NCBI GenBank assembly: GCA_000309945.1 | Contig: CM001633.1 | Coordinates: 4,227,912 to 4,291,911, forward strand | Length of the DNA stretch: 64,000 nt | Reading direction: 5' to 3' | Source of the DNA: Leptolyngbyaceae cyanobacterium JSC-12 | GTDB lineage: Bacteria > Cyanobacteriota > Cyanobacteriia > Leptolyngbyales > Leptolyngbyaceae | Shown: in pieces, positions 1-9,880 of the stretch | Position numbering within the stretch: the first letter of the stretch is position 1 | Layout: each line of letters begins with the position of its first letter | Translations under genes and position numbers: made by a program | The notes under the pieces: generated by a model | What the model saw: only the letters and a program-made list of their open reading frames with translations | Databases searched by the model: none | What the model was told of the DNA's origin: nothing

Positions 1-1442
1 CAGCCAATATCCAAGCAACCCTTCCGGTCTAAAAACTGCCGAAACTGCTGAATCAAGTCATCGTCTAAAACCGTTGGGCATGGGAAAGGATACACCACAA
101 CCAGCCGCGCCGTTGCATCATCTAAAGCTCGCTCTAGCATCATCCGGCTCCCACTACCCTGCCGTTGCTGGTCTTGTTTTATATCCAGCACCAACTCATG
201 CGTTGGGGCAGTTCCAACCCGTGTTTGCAAATCGACCAGATGATTCTCCGCCCATTCCACCCGGCTTGCCAGATACTTCACCTCATTGTGTAAAGCAGAA
301 GAGTCCAACAATTGAGGCAACCGATGAACCCAGTCTCGAAGGGTACGGTGCTGCTGCTCCAAATCTTGTGTCTGCTGCTGTACTGTATCCAACTGTTGCT
401 GTAACGGATTGAAATGATTGGATACTAGGCTCCGCACTTCTGAGCGCAAACTCTCCAGATCATTCGTGTCAGAAAGCTGGGTTACCCGCCGCTCCAAGGC
501 ATTGACTGTTGCTTCCAACCTATCCAATCCCCTCGATTCTAAAGCGACTGTTGTCATCCGACTAGCAACAGGATTCAACGTCTCCTCAAACACGGACATC
601 CTGGTAGTAACCGTATCGACCTGCTTTCTCAAAATATTCGTTACCACTTTGATAGGGGCAACCGATTGTTCAACCGCATCGCTTTGTTGTGCCACCTTTT
701 CCAGTTGCGCTTCCAAACGAGCAAGATCCCGTCGAGAGGCCATTTCTCCAATCACTTTAATCAGCGACTCCACATCCTGACGCAAAGCACCCGCATCAAA
801 AGGAGCTGGCAATTTATTCAATCGGCGATTCAAGTGGTTAATTTGATCTTGCAAGACTCGATACCCATTAAATTTTTGCTCCCCTGCAATGGCTTGCAAG
901 TTGGTTTGCAGGTGAGCCAATTCCGTCTTTAAATGGCTTAAATCCGACTCCAGTGTATCGAGTTTGGTGAAATTCAGCCGACTTAGGGACTCGCGCACTC
1001 CACTAACGGAATTTCCCAGCGCAACATACAGCTCCTTAAGCTGCGCCATTTCTTGCGACATTACTCGCCATTCAGGCTTAACCGCATCCGATTGCAGCGT
1101 TTGCAGTTTTTGAGACAGTTCGTGGAATGCCTCCTGATTACGAGTTTGAAGATCCTTGCGCAGGTTAGCTAGATGCAGGGGGCTGGGAAGGGTTTGAACT
1201 TGTTGTTGAAGCGTGTTGATTGAATTGGAATACTTTTGATCAAGCTGCGAGATGGCTGTTTCGGTGGTTTGTTGAGCGATTTGCTCGAGTTGACGGTGTT
1301 TGAGTAGATTGAGCACCGCTAATGCAGATAAAGGCGCGGCTGCAAAAACAAATTGTTGTGAGGCAGCGGTAGCAACTGTGCCAACGCCTGTACCGACCAA
1401 CATTAAATTTTCGGCAACGTTCAACCAACGATGATTTTTCAC
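1..1442 (-). CDS. Coiled-coil protein with N-terminal hydrophobic segment (partial, C-terminus beyond left edge)
   Basis: An uninterrupted minus-strand frame runs from a GTG at 1442 to the window edge (about 480 codons). It opens with a short basic start and a hydrophobic Ala/Val/Leu stretch (about residues 13-37) that could be a membrane anchor. Several hundred residues rich in Gln, Leu, Glu and Asp follow with heptad-like spacing, as expected of a long coiled coil. The last visible part (from the segment reading LERALDDATARLVVVYP) turns into a more globular fold. The start is uncertain: an in-frame ATG at 1403 and a GTG further upstream are alternatives, and none has a clear Shine-Dalgarno. 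I do not recognise a function; the architecture suggests a scaffold or membrane-tethered structural protein. The plus-strand frames over this stretch are shadows of it. Confidence 0.7.
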   Translation of the reverse strand, partial: MKNHRWLNVAENLMLVGTGVGTVATAASQQFVFAAAPLSALAVLNLLKHRQLEQIAQQTTETAISQLDQKYSNSINTLQQQVQTLPSPLHLANLRKDLQTRNQEAFHELSQKLQTLQSDAVKPEWRVMSQEMAQLKELYVALGNSVSGVRESLSRLNFTKLDTLESDLSHLKTELAHLQTNLQAIAGEQKFNGYRVLQDQINHLNRRLNKLPAPFDAGALRQDVESLIKVIGEMASRRDLARLEAQLEKVAQQSDAVEQSVAPIKVVTNILRKQVDTVTTRMSVFEETLNPVASRMTTVALESRGLDRLEATVNALERRVTQLSDTNDLESLRSEVRSLVSNHFNPLQQQLDTVQQQTQDLEQQHRTLRDWVHRLPQLLDSSALHNEVKYLASRVEWAENHLVDLQTRVGTAPTHELVLDIKQDQQRQGSGSRMMLERALDDATARLVVVYPFPCPTVLDDDLIQQFRQFLDRKGCLDIG

Positions 1443-1863
1443 AATAACTTTAACCCAGCAGATGAATAGGGCAGTGAAATAAACGTAATTTAGGTTTCTC
1501 CACACCTTTTCTAGAGATTTGTAGGTGTATCAGGAAATCTGCTATGGGATTACTTTTGGAATTTGCTGCGATAGTCGCAGTCATACAAAGCATCGCGGCA
1601 GCAAGTCAGAAAGGTTACCCAGAATCTTCCATGAAATCTTTCGTATTGTGCTAAGTTTTCTGACCAAAGTTGTAAAATCTGTCCGGAGAATGGAGGGTCA
1701 GTTTTGTATCACTCCCTTGTTTCCCAACATTTAAGATTCTATCTTTCCAGAGATAGGTTGGTTCGTAACATCACGATATAATCGCGTGAAGTTTATATAT
1801 TGCAAATGTTTTCTGAAGCGAACAGCTAAGGTAGCAGCCAGTTAGTTGAGGTTAGGAGTGAAC
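1443..1863. promoter_or_regulatory. Intergenic region with candidate promoter for the LCP gene
   Basis: No convincing gene is present; the short plus-strand frame at 1525-1734 has no coding character. A perfect TATAAT at 1777-1782 could be the -10 element for the plus-strand LCP gene, but no good -35 hexamer sits 17 bases upstream. The regions before the two divergent starts are otherwise unremarkable. Confidence 0.3.
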
Positions 1864-3255
1864 GTGAAGCAGATCGATACAGATTCCAATGTGCATGAGG
1901 CTCAAGCGGATATATACCCTTTAGACCCTTCTGAGGAACCTCAACCATCTCAGACATCCTCAAGCTCTCCTAACTCTCTCAAGCTATTGAAACGTACTTC
2001 TCCTCAAAACTGGCTACAAAAAGCGTTTGCTTTAACGATCGCGGCTTCGGTTTCAGCAACTCTGGGTTTGGCAGCAGCCCTCCTGCTACCGTTGCCGTTG
2101 GGGTTGGTTGCCAAAGATGGTGAGACGCGATCATCCAAATTATGGCAAGTTGGGTTGGGCTATCAGGTGGCTCGTCCGGTCAATATTTTGATTATGGGAA
2201 TTGATCGCGTCCCCAACGCCAAGGAAGGCTCATCCGAAATTTTTATGGGACGCAGTGACACGATGTTGCTGTTGCGGGTTGACCCCATTACCGATTCGGT
2301 CAGTCTGTTGTCAATTCCCAGAGATACCCAGATTGAACTTCCTGGCATTGGTACTGACAAAATCAATGATGCTAATGTTCAAGGTGGCGCAACTTTAGCT
2401 GCTCGTACCGTCAGTTCCGTATTGAACGGTGTGACAATTGATCGCTACATCCGAATCAGCACGGATGCTTTTCGAGAACTCGTAGATTTGATTGGTGGTG
2501 TTGAGGTCAATGTCCCCAAACCAATGATCTACGAAGATAAAACTCAGAAGCTGAAAATTAATCTCTCTCCAGGCTTACAAACATTGAATGGGGATCAGGC
2601 AGAACAATTCGCCCGATTTCGATGGGATGATTTAGGCGATATTGGACGAGTTCAACGACAGCAAACATTACTCAAAGCACTGCGGCAAAAACTCACACAT
2701 CCAACGATCATTCCGCGGCTTCCAGCGTTGGTGCAGGCAATGCAAAAGTACATTGACACAAACCTCAGCATGGAAGAAATACTGGCATTGGTAGGAACAG
2801 GACGGAAACTCAGCGAAGGCAAGTTCAAAATGGTCATGCTGCCAGGGCGGTTCAGTACCCCTGATGAATATGTGGCGAGCTACTGGATCATAGATCCGGT
2901 AGGGCGAGATCGCGTCATGAAGCAGTATTTTGATGTAGATCCGGTGCTGTCCTCAAGTGTAACGGTCTCGGATTCGGTGCGGATTGCGATCCAGAATGCC
3001 TCGGATAATCCAACTGCTGCCAGTCAATTACGCCGATACCTTGCAGAAAAAGGGTTTCAAGACACATACGTGATCAATGACTTGCCAAGTTCGCAGGCGC
3101 AAACTCATGTAATTGCCCAGAAAGGCGATTTGGATGCAGCGGAAACCCTCCAGAAGATATTAGGTGTTGGCGTGGTGGAAGCAGACTCTACGGGTGATCT
3201 AGAATCAGATATCACGATCCGCATTGGGAATGATTGGCTAAGGCAGACGCGTTGA
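1864..3255 (+). CDS. LytR-CpsA-Psr (LCP) family cell-envelope ligase with C-terminal LytR_C domain
   Basis: LCP proteins move glycan polymers from undecaprenyl-phosphate carriers onto peptidoglycan on the outer face of the inner membrane. This one has a disordered cytoplasmic head, one membrane segment (about residues 50-85) and an LCP domain (about 100-290). The LCP domain shows the ILIMGIDR strand, a GRSDTMLL segment, SIPRDT and the Arg-rich FARFRWDD...GRVQRQ stretch that binds the lipid pyrophosphate. A LytR_C-type domain occupies the last 100 residues. I place the start at GTG 1864 because AGGAG at 1854-1858 lies five bases before it; a TTG at 1846 and a GTG at 1858 are in-frame alternatives. 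The pentapeptide gene follows within about 16 bases, so the two are probably co-transcribed. The natural substrate polymer cannot be told from sequence. Confidence 0.92.
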   Translation: MKQIDTDSNVHEAQADIYPLDPSEEPQPSQTSSSSPNSLKLLKRTSPQNWLQKAFALTIAASVSATLGLAAALLLPLPLGLVAKDGETRSSKLWQVGLGYQVARPVNILIMGIDRVPNAKEGSSEIFMGRSDTMLLLRVDPITDSVSLLSIPRDTQIELPGIGTDKINDANVQGGATLAARTVSSVLNGVTIDRYIRISTDAFRELVDLIGGVEVNVPKPMIYEDKTQKLKINLSPGLQTLNGDQAEQFARFRWDDLGDIGRVQRQQTLLKALRQKLTHPTIIPRLPALVQAMQKYIDTNLSMEEILALVGTGRKLSEGKFKMVMLPGRFSTPDEYVASYWIIDPVGRDRVMKQYFDVDPVLSSSVTVSDSVRIAIQNASDNPTAASQLRRYLAEKGFQDTYVINDLPSSQAQTHVIAQKGDLDAAETLQKILGVGVVEADSTGDLESDITIRIGNDWLRQTR

Positions 3256-3271
3256 GGTTAGGACAGTGATT

Positions 3272-3781
3272 ATGATTCTGGGGCTGCGACGACTAATTGC
3301 GATTGGGTGTGCGATCGCGCTGGCAGTCCTGTGGATTTTGTTAACCGCTCGTCCTGCTTTTGCTGAGGAAGGAAAATTCTTGAACTATGGCAACGCGAAC
3401 CTCACCAATCAAGATTTTTCTAATCAAGATTTAGGTGGGGGTGTGTTTGTCTCTGCAGAAATGCGAGGCACGAATTTTAGTGGGGCTATCCTGACTAATG
3501 CCATGTTCACTAAGGGCAATTTGCTGGGTGCCAATCTCAGCGGTGCGAATTTGGAGGGAGCCTTGCTGGATCGCACTACCCTTTACAAGGCAGATTTATC
3601 GAATGCGATTCTGATTGATGCTACGCTTTCCAACAGTATTCTGGATGAAGCAACTGTTGACGGAGCAGACTTCACAAATGCCATTGTGGATCGGTACGCT
3701 GTTTCGCAATTGTGCAAACGTGCGCAAGGGACGAACCCAACTACAGGGATTTCCACTCGTGAGAGTTTGGGCTGTCGATAG
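3272..3781 (+). CDS. Exported pentapeptide-repeat protein
   Basis: A basic start and a hydrophobic core end in a signal-peptidase-like ARPAFA-E site near residue 33, so the mature protein should be periplasmic or thylakoid-lumenal. About 100 residues of A(N/D)LxG-type pentapeptide repeats follow (for example [12 protein letters not shown]), predicting a right-handed quadrilateral beta helix of four to five coils. The short tail contains two Cys. AGGA at 3260-3263 is well spaced for ATG 3272; a GTG at 3266 is possible but too close to it. The gene sits just after the LCP gene and before an M50-like protease, giving a likely three-gene envelope operon. Function of such lumenal pentapeptide proteins in cyanobacteria is generally unknown. 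Confidence 0.85.
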   Translation: MILGLRRLIAIGCAIALAVLWILLTARPAFAEEGKFLNYGNANLTNQDFSNQDLGGGVFVSAEMRGTNFSGAILTNAMFTKGNLLGANLSGANLEGALLDRTTLYKADLSNAILIDATLSNSILDEATVDGADFTNAIVDRYAVSQLCKRAQGTNPTTGISTRESLGCR

Positions 3782-3798
3782 CTCAGTATTTGTACTAT

Positions 3799-5028
3799 AT
3801 GACTCAAGCAGACTTGGTGCAGCGGGCAAAGCAAGGGGATGCAGCAGCGATCGCGGCTTTACTGAATCGTGTGCTTGGGCAGCATGGCATTACTGCGGTC
3901 AGTCAGTTAGACGAGCACTGTCTCACAATTGAGTTAAAATCTGCAGGCAAGATTCAACAGCAGGCAGTGATCGCCTCCATTCAGCAAGGGATGAAGCGCC
4001 TGAAACCACTGCGAATTCAGACCGTTTTAGTGTACGGACAAGCGGAAGGCGGAGCCAACACCTGGATGGAATCGTTCATGTTGGATTTTTTTGTACCTCC
4101 CACAAACTCTACAAAGTCTCCTGCAGTGTCTCAAAAGACGAGAAATACCTCATTTGCAGGGTCAGAGATGCCGCTTCCTCGACCAACGGCTAAAGTTTAT
4201 CCTTTGACGAAGAAAATATATGCCAAACCTGTTCCCTCGCCAGACTCTTCTACTAAAAGGATCTCACTGAAAGCGATTTCACTGGAGGCAAACTTAATTT
4301 CTGCCCACGGTTGGAGTTCACTCCTCAGCGGACTAATTCTCGCGATCGCTCTGTTTGCGATTGCTCCGCTCAAAGTTTTGTTTCGCGGCTTTTTGGTGTT
4401 GGTACATGAGGTAGGACATGCCATAACCCACTGGGCGTTTGGTCGTCCGGCGATTCCCACAGTGAATCTTTACTTTGGGGGAGGCGTGACCATTACCTTT
4501 GGGCAAGTCTGGCTGGTAAATGTCGCGATCTATCTAGCGATCGCCTATCTCATTGGTCGATTGCGAGCTTATCCTCGATTGCAGGGAGCAATTGGACTGG
4601 CGACCTTGGTTTATACCTATTGCCTGTTTACCCGCACGAACACAATGCTATCTACTTTGATGGGGCACGGCATGGAACTAATCACGACCGCAGTGTGTTT
4701 GTTTCTGGCAACCAGTGGTTACTTCTGCCGGATCATAGGCGATCGCACGATTTATGCCATGCTGGGGTTCTTTACCTTTTTTAGCGATATTGAGTTTTCC
4801 TGGAAGCTCTTGCACGATGCCGAATTTCGTAATTGGTATGAGGGGGGCATCGGCGGCATGATGGATAACGACTTTGTAATTCTGGCGAACGAATATTTTG
4901 GTGTAAACCTGTCTACAATCGCCCAGATATTTCTGCTTGCCTGTCTGCTTACCCCAGCGATCGCATTTTTAGCATGGCGCTATCAACCCTGGCTGCTTTC
5001 TGCCAGTCGCAAATGGTTGCAATTGTAA
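3799..5028 (+). CDS. Polytopic M50-like (site-2-protease type) membrane metallopeptidase with N-terminal cyanobacterial domain
   Basis: The first 80 residues form a soluble alpha/beta module found at the front of several cyanobacterial proteins (MTQADLVQRAKQGD...). A low-complexity linker to about residue 160 follows, then a hydrophobic domain with several membrane helices. The motif HEVGH, with zinc ligands His203 and His207 and catalytic Glu204, lies inside a hydrophobic segment as in intramembrane M50 peptidases. I did not find the canonical LDG third-ligand motif, so activity is not certain. ATG 3799 is preferred over the upstream TTG at 3790. The gene is 17 bases from the pentapeptide gene and tail-to-tail with the hybrid kinase. 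Substrates cannot be inferred. Confidence 0.75.
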   Translation: MTQADLVQRAKQGDAAAIAALLNRVLGQHGITAVSQLDEHCLTIELKSAGKIQQQAVIASIQQGMKRLKPLRIQTVLVYGQAEGGANTWMESFMLDFFVPPTNSTKSPAVSQKTRNTSFAGSEMPLPRPTAKVYPLTKKIYAKPVPSPDSSTKRISLKAISLEANLISAHGWSSLLSGLILAIALFAIAPLKVLFRGFLVLVHEVGHAITHWAFGRPAIPTVNLYFGGGVTITFGQVWLVNVAIYLAIAYLIGRLRAYPRLQGAIGLATLVYTYCLFTRTNTMLSTLMGHGMELITTAVCLFLATSGYFCRIIGDRTIYAMLGFFTFFSDIEFSWKLLHDAEFRNWYEGGIGGMMDNDFVILANEYFGVNLSTIAQIFLLACLLTPAIAFLAWRYQPWLLSASRKWLQL

Positions 5029-5045
5029 TGGATACCAGGCTGGTG

Positions 5046-8000
5046 TTAGTTGGAATTCTGGGCGATCGCTTGATGAATGGAGTCCAGCAGTTCAGTCATG
5101 GAAATCGGAGGAGTCAGAATCTGCGTCGCAAGCTGTTGGACTTCCTGTGGCAAAGGTGTTAAAGACGTTATTTCCAACTCCGAATTACGATGATCAAGCA
5201 GAATGATCGGTGGTTTGTTGGCTAACGTGTGCAACTCGGCTAACTTTGCCAACATCCCTGATGATGGCTCGGTAGCCGTCCAACAGAGCAACAGCAAATC
5301 CACACTTTGCGACTCAATCTGTTGCATCACTTCTTGCCAGGAACGCCCCATCAATCCGCGCAGTCCCGCTGTTTGTAAGTATTGGAGCAACGCTTGTAGC
5401 CACTCTGTTTCTTGAGGAAAGTGTCCCAATGCTTCATCCACTGATTCTGAACCATGCCTGCTCTCGGTAGATAAGAGCAAGGTTGAAACATCAACTGCCA
5501 AAATTGAAGGACGCCAAACACATCCTGCCGCAATTTGAATCACTTGCAGCAGGGTTGAAATTTCTGGAGAATCATCGGCGATCGCAGCACTGTCAGCCCC
5601 TATCAGGCAGGGAAACACCAGCAAACCTGAAACCTGGCTGGCAGCTTGAGTGGTTTTTTGATCCAGCGTGATGAGCGGTAAGGAGGCCAGCATTGGGCGA
5701 TAGCTTAACTGTTGCAGATAGTCCAGCGGATTCCTAAGTTCACCACTCAACAACACCACATTTGGCTTCCAGACTCGGGCTAAGAGTTCTGCTTGTTCTA
5801 AATCATCTGATTCTAAAATTCGATACTGCCGTGCTTGCAGGAAGCGGCTTAAGTAACTGTCGGTCGAGAATTCTGTTGGATGATGAGGTTGATTGGTAAA
5901 CAAGTGCAGAATTGTCAGATTGTTTGCAGTCTGCGGGAGCACGTCCAGTTCTTTCGGGTCAAACAATACCTGTTGTAATGTTTGTTTGAGTTCTTTGGGC
6001 TGAATCGGTAGTTTCAAAAAACTGTCTGCCCGGCTCCGGAGTGCCTGCTCCTCATCAATCACGGTGGCAGTAATAACGACAGGAATTGTCTGAGTTTCAG
6101 TATTGGATTTTAGCAGTGTTAAGACATCCCAGCCGGATAGCAGGGGCAGTAATGGGTTGAGAAAAATAATACAGGGTTGTAGGCGCCGTGCTTTTTCCAG
6201 CGCTTCGGTGCCCGATCGCGCAATCACAACACGATACCCCAGCCCAATTAACTGCTCTGAAAGAGACTCAACGAAATGGGGAACAGCATCCACGATCAAC
6301 ATCAGGCGATCTCGCAATCTGGGAGGATCCGGAGGTGTATCAATCCCCGTTTCGGTTGCATCGCGCTGAGAATACAGGGGAACTCGTCCACTGGGGAAAA
6401 CTATAGACAGATCTTCCGCCGCTGCGTCTTCTTTCTCTCCCCGGATGAGTTGGGTTTGGTCAGGTGGGGCAGGAGGCAGCAAAATCGTAAACTGGCTTCC
6501 CTGGTTTTCTTTTGAGGTAAAGGTTACATCACCGCCATGCAGTCTTGCCAGACGCCGGGTAAGAACTAGTCCCAACCCCGCGCCTTCAAATTGGCGAGTC
6601 AGTGGATTTTCTAACTGTTGAAATTTTTGGAATATCAGGTGTTGCTTTTCAGCCGGAATTCCAATTCCTGTATCCCAAACAGTAAAGGCAATCCATCCAC
6701 CCCAGCGACTCACCTTTAACCCAAGCGGATGCCCAATTTCAGTGAACTTAAGGGAATTGGACAGGAGATGAACCAGCATTTGACGCAATCGCAGGTCATC
6801 TGCAATTAAAGTGGTTAAGTTTGGCTCAATCTCCAACGAAAACTGCGCCACAATTTGCTCTTCTTCCAGGGGATAGGGGGTTTTATGATCGAGCAGCCGA
6901 TTTTGCTTTGCCTGTTCAAACGCACGATTGCAAGCGATCGCAATATCCACCGGACTGTATATTAACTCTAACTGTCCTGTCTCAATCCGAGTCAGGTCAA
7001 GAATATCATTCACCACACCCATCAAATGGCGACTGCTCTGGTAAATCAGTTGGGCGTAGTGCACTTGCCGCTGGTTCAGTTCTCCTAGAGTTTGATCTTT
7101 TAACAGGCTGGATAGCCCTAATACCGCTGTTAGAGGCGTTTTTAACTCATGACTAATACACGCCAGGAACTCATCTTTGAGGCGATTTAGCTGTACTAAA
7201 TCAGCATTTTTAGCAGTCAGTTCTCTGGCAAGATGTTGCTGCTTAGTGACATCCTGCGCCAGAATCAGCCATAGCGACTCATTAGCAGCTTGAGACAACT
7301 CTGAATTGGCACGTATAGACGGGAAATCTGGAACGGTGAGTGTGTCGTGGTTCGGGAATGGCAAGGGAACTGCTTCAGATGTAGAGACCAGGGTTGCCAG
7401 AGTGAATGGATGGGGTTGAGCTGGGGTAGATTCTGTTGCGTGGGAATGCTTTGCTGGAGCAGGGGTCGGCTTTGACCAATCCAGTTTCAAGTCGGGCAAT
7501 AGTGAACCAAGTGACACTTTGACAAATTGCAAGACTTGTTCTCGTCCATCTTTAAGAGGACAAACACAGACGCAGGTATCTGGATTGGTTCCAAGCTGGC
7601 AGATGCTTTCTGCACTGGAGGATAGACGGTCAGCCGTGGGCGATCGCAGGGATGCATCATCAGGCAACCAGGGGGTTCTAGTATCCTGAGTAGGCTCCGA
7701 TGGTGCCTGCCCGCTTAACCAGACTGCCGCTTCCTGCCAGATTTTGACAGGATCAGACAATTCACCCACTTGTTCCCGCCAAACCCGGTTTTGTGCAACC
7801 ACCTGTCCGCTACTTGTTTGCAGCATTAAGGGGATTGGCAACCGCTCTAACAATTGCAGCAGTGAGTCTAGGAGAGTTTGCTGGCGAGACGGGTCCGTGG
7901 AAAGATTGGCTGTATAGAGAACAGTACTGAGTGGCACCTGCGGCATCCTATGACGTAACCGCAGGTGCAAAATTTCCTCCTGCTGAGTTTTGATGCGTTG

Positions 8001-8666
8001 TTCCAGATCTGCCCGCTGTGCCAACAATTGTTGAGTGAGTTTGAGAATTTGCTGTTGTTGGACGTGGTACTGCGGGGTAACTAACGGTTTGAGCCGTTCA
8101 GCCGAAGATTCCACCTGAAAGGATTCAACCTCACTTGAATCGATACTTGTTTTACCAACAGATTCCCTCGCTTGATGGGCAAGCGGTGGATGGACAAGTG
8201 ATTGATTGTCAAGCACCGCTGCCAAGCTTTCTGCTAAAGCCTGTAGCAAGCGCTCTCGCTCTAGCAACCCAAGCAGCTCACCCGCCTGATTAACCAAGGC
8301 GTAATGAGTGTCGGGTTGGGCAGAGAGGTGCGGCAGAAATTGCTGCAGCGTCCAGGCGGCTGGCAACGCAGTGAGTGGCTCAATAATGGATGCTGAAAGA
8401 TTTTGGAGCGGACATGCTAAAACAGCAGGGATATCTGGCAACGTTGCCTTGGCAGCGTCGGATGGAAGCGACAAGGCGGCTAACAAATAGGGCAATAACC
8501 GATGAAGTTGCACCAGCCCCAGGGGTTGTTGCCACGCATCTGTGATCACCAGGCGATCGCCCCCGCTCTGGCTCATCGTTTCTAAAATCGCCTTAAGAGA
8601 CGCTGCGCCAGAACAAGCTGGAAGCGGCTGCACAAACTCTTCAAGACAAATGTCGGTTAAGGACAT
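5046..8666 (-). CDS. Hybrid histidine kinase: tandem CBS, PAS-like, HisKA, HATPase and three degenerate receiver-like modules
   Basis: In order, the 1206-residue protein shows two CBS-like repeats (about 13-60 and 95-150), a coiled coil (about 203-240) and a weak PAS-like stretch (about 265-305). A long variable linker leads to HisKA with CISHELKTPLT (phospho-His about 506) and a HATPase with N box (HLLSNSLKF), DTGIGI and GAGLGL. REC1 (about 785-900) keeps one acidic-pocket Asp and the Lys, but has Asn (LNPLLP, about 837) where the phospho-Asp should be. Two further receiver-like modules have Ser (LLSGEL, about 974) and Cys (LLLLCW, about 1128) there. The start is ATG 8666, with GGAAGG six bases upstream; a TTG at 8672 is less likely. 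It is transcribed away from kaiA across a shared spacer. A clock input/output role like CikA, whose pseudo-receiver binds KaiB, is an inference from position and architecture. Confidence 0.9.
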   Translation of the reverse strand: MSLTDICLEEFVQPLPACSGAASLKAILETMSQSGGDRLVITDAWQQPLGLVQLHRLLPYLLAALSLPSDAAKATLPDIPAVLACPLQNLSASIIEPLTALPAAWTLQQFLPHLSAQPDTHYALVNQAGELLGLLERERLLQALAESLAAVLDNQSLVHPPLAHQARESVGKTSIDSSEVESFQVESSAERLKPLVTPQYHVQQQQILKLTQQLLAQRADLEQRIKTQQEEILHLRLRHRMPQVPLSTVLYTANLSTDPSRQQTLLDSLLQLLERLPIPLMLQTSSGQVVAQNRVWREQVGELSDPVKIWQEAAVWLSGQAPSEPTQDTRTPWLPDDASLRSPTADRLSSSAESICQLGTNPDTCVCVCPLKDGREQVLQFVKVSLGSLLPDLKLDWSKPTPAPAKHSHATESTPAQPHPFTLATLVSTSEAVPLPFPNHDTLTVPDFPSIRANSELSQAANESLWLILAQDVTKQQHLARELTAKNADLVQLNRLKDEFLACISHELKTPLTAVLGLSSLLKDQTLGELNQRQVHYAQLIYQSSRHLMGVVNDILDLTRIETGQLELIYSPVDIAIACNRAFEQAKQNRLLDHKTPYPLEEEQIVAQFSLEIEPNLTTLIADDLRLRQMLVHLLSNSLKFTEIGHPLGLKVSRWGGWIAFTVWDTGIGIPAEKQHLIFQKFQQLENPLTRQFEGAGLGLVLTRRLARLHGGDVTFTSKENQGSQFTILLPPAPPDQTQLIRGEKEDAAAEDLSIVFPSGRVPLYSQRDATETGIDTPPDPPRLRDRLMLIVDAVPHFVESLSEQLIGLGYRVVIARSGTEALEKARRLQPCIIFLNPLLPLLSGWDVLTLLKSNTETQTIPVVITATVIDEEQALRSRADSFLKLPIQPKELKQTLQQVLFDPKELDVLPQTANNLTILHLFTNQPHHPTEFSTDSYLSRFLQARQYRILESDDLEQAELLARVWKPNVVLLSGELRNPLDYLQQLSYRPMLASLPLITLDQKTTQAASQVSGLLVFPCLIGADSAAIADDSPEISTLLQVIQIAAGCVWRPSILAVDVSTLLLSTESRHGSESVDEALGHFPQETEWLQALLQYLQTAGLRGLMGRSWQEVMQQIESQSVDLLLLCWTATEPSSGMLAKLAELHTLANKPPIILLDHRNSELEITSLTPLPQEVQQLATQILTPPISMTELLDSIHQAIAQNSN

Positions 8667-8969
8667 AGCCAACCTTCCCCGAAGGGAAAAAGGAGCATAG
8701 CTTCGCTGACGGTGGGGCAGAGAGTTTTCGATCTATCCTCCAATTATGACGCTGGAAAAGAGCCAGTTAGGCAGCGATTATAATTAATTCAAAGTTTAAC
8801 TATGTCGAAAATTTAAGTATTTCAAGAATATAAACGAATGTAATCTTTCGCGTTATATTTGCAACGATCAGTATTACTAGGTAAAGTAGCGTTACATTTA
8901 GGTTTATATTTAATTAATATTTTGAGTATCCTAAATTTCTAAGTTGACTCTCTTCCCCCACCCTGAGCC
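8667..8969. promoter_or_regulatory. Divergent AT-rich control region between hybrid kinase and kaiA
   Basis: This 303-bp spacer is much more AT-rich than its flanks. An 11-base direct repeat GCGTTAYATTT occurs at 8850-8860 and 8889-8899 with 10/11 identity and a 39-bp period. GTTACATT at 8891-8898 equals one half of the HLR1 consensus recognised by the response regulator RpaB. An inverted version (AATGTAAT) lies near 8838-8845. No gene is visible in it. Confidence 0.45.
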
Positions 8970-9842
8970 TTGCATTCTATCCTCCTGACTTGTACTTTTC
9001 TGCCATTGGATACGTTGGCTCAAGCGGTTTCTGAGCGTTTGAGTGGCGATCGCTACTGTGTGATGATAGGTCGCACAGTGGAAGCGTTCTGTCAATTAGT
9101 TGAGAAAGAAAAACACCGTCTGGATTGCCTGATTTTGCAAGACAGCCCAGAATTGCCTCAAGTCATAACCTGGTTGTATGGACATGCGATCCTTCTGCCC
9201 GCTGTGATCCTGGCTGACTTTGCCGAGTCAATCCCTGCTGCGGCTGGAACTGGCGAGCAAAAGTCTTTTCGCTATCACACTGCTGAAGTGACTCTATCCA
9301 GGGCAGACCTTGACCAGATTAATCAACGCATTGAGCAGGCGATCGCGCAATTCGTTGGATTGTCACCTATTCCCTGGAATAAAACCGACCCATCTGCCAA
9401 AACAATGGCTGAGTTATTAGCGAATCATCCATTAGTTCAGCAGCAGCAGCGACTAACTGAAAAACTGAGGGAGCGACTGGGGTACCTGGGCGTGTACTAC
9501 AAACGAGATCCCAAAAACTTCTTCCGTCACTTGCCACCGGAACAGAAACATCAGCTATTAGAAAAGCTCAAAACGGATTATCGGGATATTGTTCTACGCT
9601 ACTTTGCAAATGATGGTACGCTAAATCAGCGAATTGACGACTTCGTAAACACCGCCTTTTTCACCGATGTTTCTGCTGCACAAATTGTAGAAATTCACAT
9701 GGAGTTAATGGACGAATTTTCCAAACAGTTAAAATTGGAAGGGCGCAGTGAGGAAATCTTATTAGACTATCGCCTCACCCTTATCGACACGATCGCCCAT
9801 CTCTGTGAAATGTATCGACGTTCTATTCCTAGAGAGTCCTAA
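8970..9842 (+). CDS. kaiA: Circadian clock protein KaiA (full length)
   Basis: KaiA stimulates KaiC autophosphorylation by binding the KaiC C-terminal tail, and is sequestered by the KaiB-KaiC complex at night. The 290 residues comprise the N-terminal pseudo-receiver (about 1-135), a linker and the C-terminal four-helix domain. The latter begins with the highly conserved [14 protein letters not shown] and contains the DYR...[13 protein letters not shown] terminus. The length matches unicellular cyanobacteria rather than the shortened KaiA of Nostoc-type species. The start is TTG 8970, chosen because it gives the expected N-terminus ([10 protein letters not shown]). kaiB follows after only 38 bases, suggesting kaiABC can be read as one transcript. 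The divergent hybrid kinase shares the upstream region. Confidence 0.97.
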   Translation: MHSILLTCTFLPLDTLAQAVSERLSGDRYCVMIGRTVEAFCQLVEKEKHRLDCLILQDSPELPQVITWLYGHAILLPAVILADFAESIPAAAGTGEQKSFRYHTAEVTLSRADLDQINQRIEQAIAQFVGLSPIPWNKTDPSAKTMAELLANHPLVQQQQRLTEKLRERLGYLGVYYKRDPKNFFRHLPPEQKHQLLEKLKTDYRDIVLRYFANDGTLNQRIDDFVNTAFFTDVSAAQIVEIHMELMDEFSKQLKLEGRSEEILLDYRLTLIDTIAHLCEMYRRSIPRES

Positions 9843-9880
9843 GCAATTATTCCGCATCCGTCATCAGACAGCGAACCTCT

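Noticed and set aside
74-932. Three plus-strand open frames of 88-120 codons
   Set aside because: They lie antisense to one continuous minus-strand frame of about 480 codons with coherent coiled-coil composition; their own translations are Ser/Cys/Arg-rich and look non-coding.
1525-1734. 69-codon plus-strand frame in the first intergenic region
   Set aside because: GTG-like start, no ribosome site and no protein-like composition; better explained as promoter DNA.
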